This document shows positions 29,248 through 33,786 of a stretch of DNA of 33,786 bases, piece by piece. The DNA lies in contig LFEZ01000003.1 in NCBI GenBank assembly GCA_001510295.1, positions 1-33,786 on the forward strand. The letters run 5' to 3'. Origin of the DNA: Thaumarchaeota archaeon casp-thauma4 (GTDB taxonomy: Archaea > Thermoproteota > Nitrososphaeria > Nitrososphaerales > Nitrosopumilaceae). The position numbers and the translations under genes are program-made. The first letter of the stretch is position 1; each line of letters starts with the position of its first letter. Under the pieces are notes generated by a model that was not told where the DNA came from, did not search any database, and saw only the letters and a list, made by a program, of their open reading frames with translations.

Positions 29248-31188
29248 TTGCACAAATTCGAGATAAATTCAGAGTTTTTACCAACAGGAGATCAACCACA
29301 AGCCATAGATAAACTTGTGAAAGGTTCGGAGACCAAAATGAATCAGACATTATTAGGAGTAACAGGCAGTGGGAAAACATTCACAGTTGCAAATGTAATA
29401 GCAAATACAGGAAAAAATGCACTAATCATATCGCATAACAAAACATTAGCAGCACAACTTTATTCAGAATTAAAACAATTTTTCCCGAAAAACAATGTAG
29501 GATACTTTGTAAGCTATTATGATTATTACCAACCAGAAAGTTATCTACCACAAACTGACACATACATAGAAAAAGATACACAAATTAATGAAAAAATTGA
29601 AAAATTAAGACTAGAATCTACCGCAATGCTTCTTTCAGGAGAACCAACAATCATAGTTTCAACAGTATCGTGCATCTATTCACTTGGTTCGCCAAAAGAA
29701 TGGGAAGATATGGCAATTACATTAAATAAAAATGATAAAATATCACGAACAGAAATAATTAAAAAATTAATCAATGCAAGATATGAAAGAAATGATGTAG
29801 AACTAATACCCGGAAATTTTAGAGTTAAAGGGGACACATTAGATGTCATACCAGCATATTCACAAGATATAATACGAATTTCATTGTTTGGAGATGAAAT
29901 TGAAAAAATATCAATTTTGAATAATATTTCATTAGATGTAAAAAAAGATGTAGAGATATTCAAAATTTTTCCTGCAAAGCATTATCTCATAGCAAAAGAT
30001 ATTCGAGATAAGGCGGTAAAATCAATCAAAAGTGAATTAAAAAAAACACTAAGCACCTTACCAGAATTAGAAAAACAAAGATTGGAAATGCGTACTAAAT
30101 ATGATTTAGAGATGATTGAAGAATTAGGATACTGTTCAGGTATTGAAAATTATTCGAGACATTTTGATGGAAGAAATCCAGGTGAACCAGCATTTTGTTT
30201 GTTGGATTTTTTTGGAAAAGAATTCCTATTAGTGATCGATGAGTCACATGTTACACTTCCACAGTTACATGGGATGTACAAAGGTGATTTTTCTAGAAAA
30301 AAATCACTGATAGATTATGGATTTAGATTACCAAGTGCATTTGATAATAGACCATTAAAGTTTGAAGAATTTGAAAAGAAACTCAAAGATGTAATTTTTG
30401 TATCAGCAACGCCAGGAGAATATGAAAAGAAAAGATCAGACCAAATCGTAGAACAACTTGTAAGACCTACAGGGTTAGTTGAACCAAATGTTGAAATTAG
30501 AAAATCACAAGGTCAAATGGATGATTTAATTAAAGAAGTTTCAATTAGAGCAAAAAAGAATGAGCGAACACTAGTAACTACATTAACTAAGAGAATGGCT
30601 GAAGATTTAGCAGAATATTTATCTAAAAAAGAAGTAAAAGTGAGATATCTTCATTCCGAAATCGAAGGATTACAAAGAACAGAATTAATCAGACAATTGA
30701 GATTAGGGGAATTTGACGTATTAGTAGGCATAAACTTACTACGAGAAGGACTAGACATCCCAGAAGTATCACTAGTAGCCATATTGGATGCAGATAAAGA
30801 AGGATTTTTACGAAACGATACCAGTCTAATTCAAACCTGTGGAAGAGCTACAAGAAATGTAGAGGGAAAGGTGATCATGTATGCAGACAAGGTAACTAGA
30901 TCAATGAAATCAGCAATTTCTGAAATAGAGCGAAGACGTCAAAAACAGATGAGATATAATGAAATCCATCAAATAACACCTAAGACAATTATCAAGTCAA
31001 TACCAGAACAAGAAATAGAATTAGATGAAATAAAAAATAAATCAAAAACAGATTTAGGTAAACAAAAAATTGAAGTTGAAATACAGATGAGAATATTTGC
31101 CGAAGATTTAGACTTTGAAAATGCAATAAGATGTAGAGATAAAATAAAAAGAATTGAAAAGGAGTTACAAAAAGATGAATCAGAATGA
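29248..31188 (+). CDS. uvrB: Excinuclease ABC subunit B
   Basis: This 646-residue helicase-like protein loads onto damaged DNA with UvrA and recruits UvrC in nucleotide excision repair. It shows FLPTGDQPQAI, Walker A GVTGSGKT, and the beta-hairpin motif YYDYYQPESYLPQTDTYIEKD. DESHVTLPQ and the motif VI region QTCGRATRN follow, with a C-terminal UVR domain (RIFAEDLDFENAIRCRDKIKRIEKEL). The start codon is TTG, supported by TATA-like GCTATATTTT about 28 nt upstream and by family alignment. It overlaps uvrA by 14 nt. UvrABC is a bacterial-type system found in mesophilic archaea and generally thought to be gained by transfer. Confidence 0.96.
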   Translation: MHKFEINSEFLPTGDQPQAIDKLVKGSETKMNQTLLGVTGSGKTFTVANVIANTGKNALIISHNKTLAAQLYSELKQFFPKNNVGYFVSYYDYYQPESYLPQTDTYIEKDTQINEKIEKLRLESTAMLLSGEPTIIVSTVSCIYSLGSPKEWEDMAITLNKNDKISRTEIIKKLINARYERNDVELIPGNFRVKGDTLDVIPAYSQDIIRISLFGDEIEKISILNNISLDVKKDVEIFKIFPAKHYLIAKDIRDKAVKSIKSELKKTLSTLPELEKQRLEMRTKYDLEMIEELGYCSGIENYSRHFDGRNPGEPAFCLLDFFGKEFLLVIDESHVTLPQLHGMYKGDFSRKKSLIDYGFRLPSAFDNRPLKFEEFEKKLKDVIFVSATPGEYEKKRSDQIVEQLVRPTGLVEPNVEIRKSQGQMDDLIKEVSIRAKKNERTLVTTLTKRMAEDLAEYLSKKEVKVRYLHSEIEGLQRTELIRQLRLGEFDVLVGINLLREGLDIPEVSLVAILDADKEGFLRNDTSLIQTCGRATRNVEGKVIMYADKVTRSMKSAISEIERRRQKQMRYNEIHQITPKTIIKSIPEQEIELDEIKNKSKTDLGKQKIEVEIQMRIFAEDLDFENAIRCRDKIKRIEKELQKDESE

Positions 31189-33786
31189 ATTAAGAGTTAA
31201 AGGTGCACGTCACCATAATTTAAAAAATATCAATGTGAATATACCAAAAAATAAAATTGTTGTGATCAGTGGATTATCAGGTTCAGGAAAATCAACTCTT
31301 GCATTTGATACAATTTATGCAGAAGGACAGAGACGCTATGTAGAATCACTCTCATCTTATGCAAGACAATTCTTAGAAATGATGGATAAACCAGATGTTG
31401 ACTCAATAGAGGGGCTATCTCCTGCAATATCCATTCAGCAAAAAACAACTAGCAAAAATCCACGTTCAACAGTTGGAACAACAACAGAAATTTATGATTA
31501 TTTGAGATTATTATTTGCTAGAATTGGAATTCCACATTGTACAAATTGTGGAAGAAAAATATCTTCACAGTCAATTGAAACAATTACTGATTCAGTCATA
31601 AAAGATTTTGAGCAAAAGAATATTCTTGTTTTAGCGCCATTAGTTCAAAGAAAAAAAGGAACCTATGAAAAATTATTTGAACAAATTAAAAAAGATGGAT
31701 ATTCAAGAGCAAGAGTAAATGGAGAGACAATTATACTGGAAGATGAGTTTCCAAAACTGGATAGACAAAAATGGCATAATATAGAAATCATAGTAGATAG
31801 AATTGTAGCCTCAAAATCAAATAAAAGTAGAATTTTCGAGGCCATTCAAACTGCATTGAAAGCTGCAAAAGGTTCAGTGTTAGTGGCATCAGAAAAAGAT
31901 GAAAAGATTTTTTCACAAAATAATGCATGCCCTCATTGTGGAATTACAGTCGGGGAATTAGAGCCACGCACATTTTCTTTTAATTCACCATTTGGAATGT
32001 GTAATCAATGTAATGGACTAGGTGTTAAAATGGAATTTGATGAGGATTTAGTCATACCTGATAAAACAAAATCAATCTTAGACGGAGCAATTGTTCCATG
32101 GAGTGGCAGATTTTCATCATTTAGGCGTCAAGAACTACGTGCAGTGGGTAAGAAATATGGATTCAATTTGATGACTCCAATAAATCAAATAAAATCAAAA
32201 CAGATCAAAATAATATTACACGGTTCAGAAGATTTAATGAAATTTTCATATGAGTCAAAAAATAGCGATTCATTTTGGGAATACACTGATGCATTTGAAG
32301 GAGTTCTAAATAATCTTCAACGTAAATTTATGGAAACAGATTCTGAAGCAAAAAGAGAATGGCTAAAACAGTTCATGAGAGATACACCGTGTTTGGCATG
32401 TCATGGAAAAAAGCTAAAACCAGAATCACTTGCAGTAAAAGTTAATTCAAAAAATATTATGGAAGTATGTGATCTTTCAATAGATTCAGGGTATGAATTT
32501 TTTAATAATTTAGAATTAAATGAAACAGAACAATTCATTGCAAAAGATATTTTAAAAGAAATTAAAGAGAGATTTGAATTTTTAAGAAATGTTGGATTAA
32601 ATTATCTTTCTTTGAATAGATCTAGCGCTACACTTTCAGGAGGAGAATCTCAAAGAATTAGACTCGCGACACAAATTGGTTCTAATCTAACAGGGGTTTT
32701 GTATATATTAGATGAACCAACCATAGGTTTGCATCAAAGAGATAATGCAAGATTAATCAAAACATTATCAAAATTAAGAGATTTAGGAAATACAGTCATA
32801 GTAGTAGAACATGATGAAGAAATCATTAGAAATTCAGACTGGATTGTGGATTTAGGACCAGGTGCAGGAGTTCATGGAGGAAGCGTAGTTTTTGAAGGAA
32901 CGTTGAAACAAATTCTCAATAATGATAAATCAGTTACAGGGGCTTATCTAAAAGATCATAATTTAATAAAAATTGATAAAAAAAATAGAGAACAGAAAGG
33001 GAAAATTTTTGTTAAAGGTGCACAAGAAAATAATCTAAAAAATATAGATGTGGAGTTTCCATTAGGATATTTAATTTCAGTTACAGGAGTTTCAGGTTCT
33101 GGTAAATCAACACTAATCAACGATATACTTCTAAAGACACTTTCATCTTATTTTTATAAAACTACAGGTCTGCCAGGAAAACACAAAGATATAACCGGGG
33201 TAGAGAATATTGATAAAATAATTTCAATTGATCAGTCACCAATAGGAAGAACACCTAGATCAAATCCTGCAACATACATAGGTGCGTTTACTCCAATCAG
33301 AGAATTATTTTCAAATACCGCATTATCAAAAGAACGAGGCTATACACCAGGTCAGTTTTCATTTAATGTTGCAGTGGGAAGATGTTTTGCATGTGAAGGG
33401 GATGGAGTGAAAAAAATTGAAATGCAGTTTTTATCAGATGTTTATGTCAGATGTGATGAATGTAATGGAAAAAGATACAATTCTGAAACTTTAGGAGTGT
33501 TGTACAAGGGCAAAAATATTGCCGATATTTTACAGATGACTGTAGAAGAAGCCCTAGAATTTTTTGAAAATATACCAACAATCAAGAAAAAATTAGAAAC
33601 GGTTATGGATGTTGGATTAGGATACATAAAACTTGGACAATCATCAACCACATTATCAGGAGGAGAAGCACAACGTGTGAAGCTTGCATCAGAACTATCA
33701 AAAAGAGGAACCGGTAAAACACTATACATACTAGATGAACCAACTACAGGATTGCATTTTGCAGATGTTCAAAAATTGCTAGATGT
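31175..33786 (+). CDS. uvrA: Excinuclease ABC subunit A (3' end beyond the window)
   Basis: The frame is open from the ATG at 31175 to the window edge, giving 870 codons of an expected roughly 940. UvrA is the damage-sensing dimeric ABC ATPase of nucleotide excision repair. Visible parts are Walker A1 GLSGSGKST (about residues 29-37), zinc-module cysteines (CTNCGRK, CPHCGI, CNQCNG), signature LSGGESQRI with ILDEPTIGLH (about 485-510), and Walker A2 GVSGSGKST (about 637). The second zinc finger CFACEGDG...CDECNGKR (about 737-765) and signature LSGGEAQRV with LDEPTTGLHF follow. The 14-nt overlap with uvrB implies translational coupling. Confidence 0.96.
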   Translation, partial: MNQNELRVKGARHHNLKNINVNIPKNKIVVISGLSGSGKSTLAFDTIYAEGQRRYVESLSSYARQFLEMMDKPDVDSIEGLSPAISIQQKTTSKNPRSTVGTTTEIYDYLRLLFARIGIPHCTNCGRKISSQSIETITDSVIKDFEQKNILVLAPLVQRKKGTYEKLFEQIKKDGYSRARVNGETIILEDEFPKLDRQKWHNIEIIVDRIVASKSNKSRIFEAIQTALKAAKGSVLVASEKDEKIFSQNNACPHCGITVGELEPRTFSFNSPFGMCNQCNGLGVKMEFDEDLVIPDKTKSILDGAIVPWSGRFSSFRRQELRAVGKKYGFNLMTPINQIKSKQIKIILHGSEDLMKFSYESKNSDSFWEYTDAFEGVLNNLQRKFMETDSEAKREWLKQFMRDTPCLACHGKKLKPESLAVKVNSKNIMEVCDLSIDSGYEFFNNLELNETEQFIAKDILKEIKERFEFLRNVGLNYLSLNRSSATLSGGESQRIRLATQIGSNLTGVLYILDEPTIGLHQRDNARLIKTLSKLRDLGNTVIVVEHDEEIIRNSDWIVDLGPGAGVHGGSVVFEGTLKQILNNDKSVTGAYLKDHNLIKIDKKNREQKGKIFVKGAQENNLKNIDVEFPLGYLISVTGVSGSGKSTLINDILLKTLSSYFYKTTGLPGKHKDITGVENIDKIISIDQSPIGRTPRSNPATYIGAFTPIRELFSNTALSKERGYTPGQFSFNVAVGRCFACEGDGVKKIEMQFLSDVYVRCDECNGKRYNSETLGVLYKGKNIADILQMTVEEALEFFENIPTIKKKLETVMDVGLGYIKLGQSSTTLSGGEAQRVKLASELSKRGTGKTLYILDEPTTGLHFADVQKLLD

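Overview
The window reads as chromosomal DNA of a mesophilic ammonia-oxidizing archaeon of the Nitrososphaerota (Thaumarchaeota), most like the Nitrosopumilus/Nitrosarchaeum group. The evidence is a strongly AT-rich sequence, a CdvC/Vps4-type cell-division ATPase, a membrane-anchored blue copper (plastocyanin-like) protein, archaeal AspRS, an A-type ATP synthase subunit F, F420/FMN-type oxidoreductases, a bacterial-type UvrA/UvrB pair and many small lineage-restricted proteins. Genes are tightly packed on both strands. I see no rRNA, tRNA, CRISPR array, insertion sequence or prophage.

Layout. 1-3170: a cold-shock protein, a small zinc-finger protein, an orphan peptide-type ABC ATPase, AspRS and a 38-residue ORF. 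3174-7927 (minus): the branched-chain amino acid operon ilvB-ilvN-leuA-leuB. 8080-10775: an NTF2/SnoaL-like protein, an LsrF-like class I aldolase with a C-terminal repeat tail, a zinc-dependent dehydrogenase and atpF. 10851-13972: zinc-binding small proteins, a DUF4352-like membrane protein, the blue copper protein, a solo SWIM protein and a COG1407-type phosphoesterase. 13988-18351 (minus): carA-carB, where carA lacks a normal start codon. 18442-22146: cdvC, RidA, a decayed hemerythrin gene, a DHH phosphoesterase and a small unknown. 22183-25340: citrate synthase, two unknowns and a glycerate kinase. 25419-28198: an Fe-ADH-family enzyme, an F420-type LLM oxidoreductase and a PPOX-like flavoprotein. 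28243 to the end: a zinc-ribbon membrane protein with an internal duplication, then uvrB-uvrA, with uvrA cut by the window edge.

Genes that work together: ilvB/ilvN/leuA/leuB build Val/Leu/Ile precursors. carA/carB make carbamoyl phosphate for pyrimidines and arginine. uvrB/uvrA belong to nucleotide excision repair. The blue copper protein fits the copper-based electron transport of ammonia oxidizers. Translation starts follow a visible pattern: genes that open transcription units usually have a TATA-like box about 24-30 nt before the start codon, implying leaderless mRNAs. Internal operon genes carry Shine-Dalgarno-like GGTGAT/GTGAT/GGAG instead.

I found no clearly new multi-gene system. 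The strongest non-routine observations are the hemerythrin pseudogene with two in-frame stops and a frameshift, the missing start codon of carA, a 48-nt nested hairpin upstream of the cold-shock gene, perfect inverted repeats at the ilvB and LLM-gene promoters, and in-frame tandem or duplicated repeats in two coding regions.
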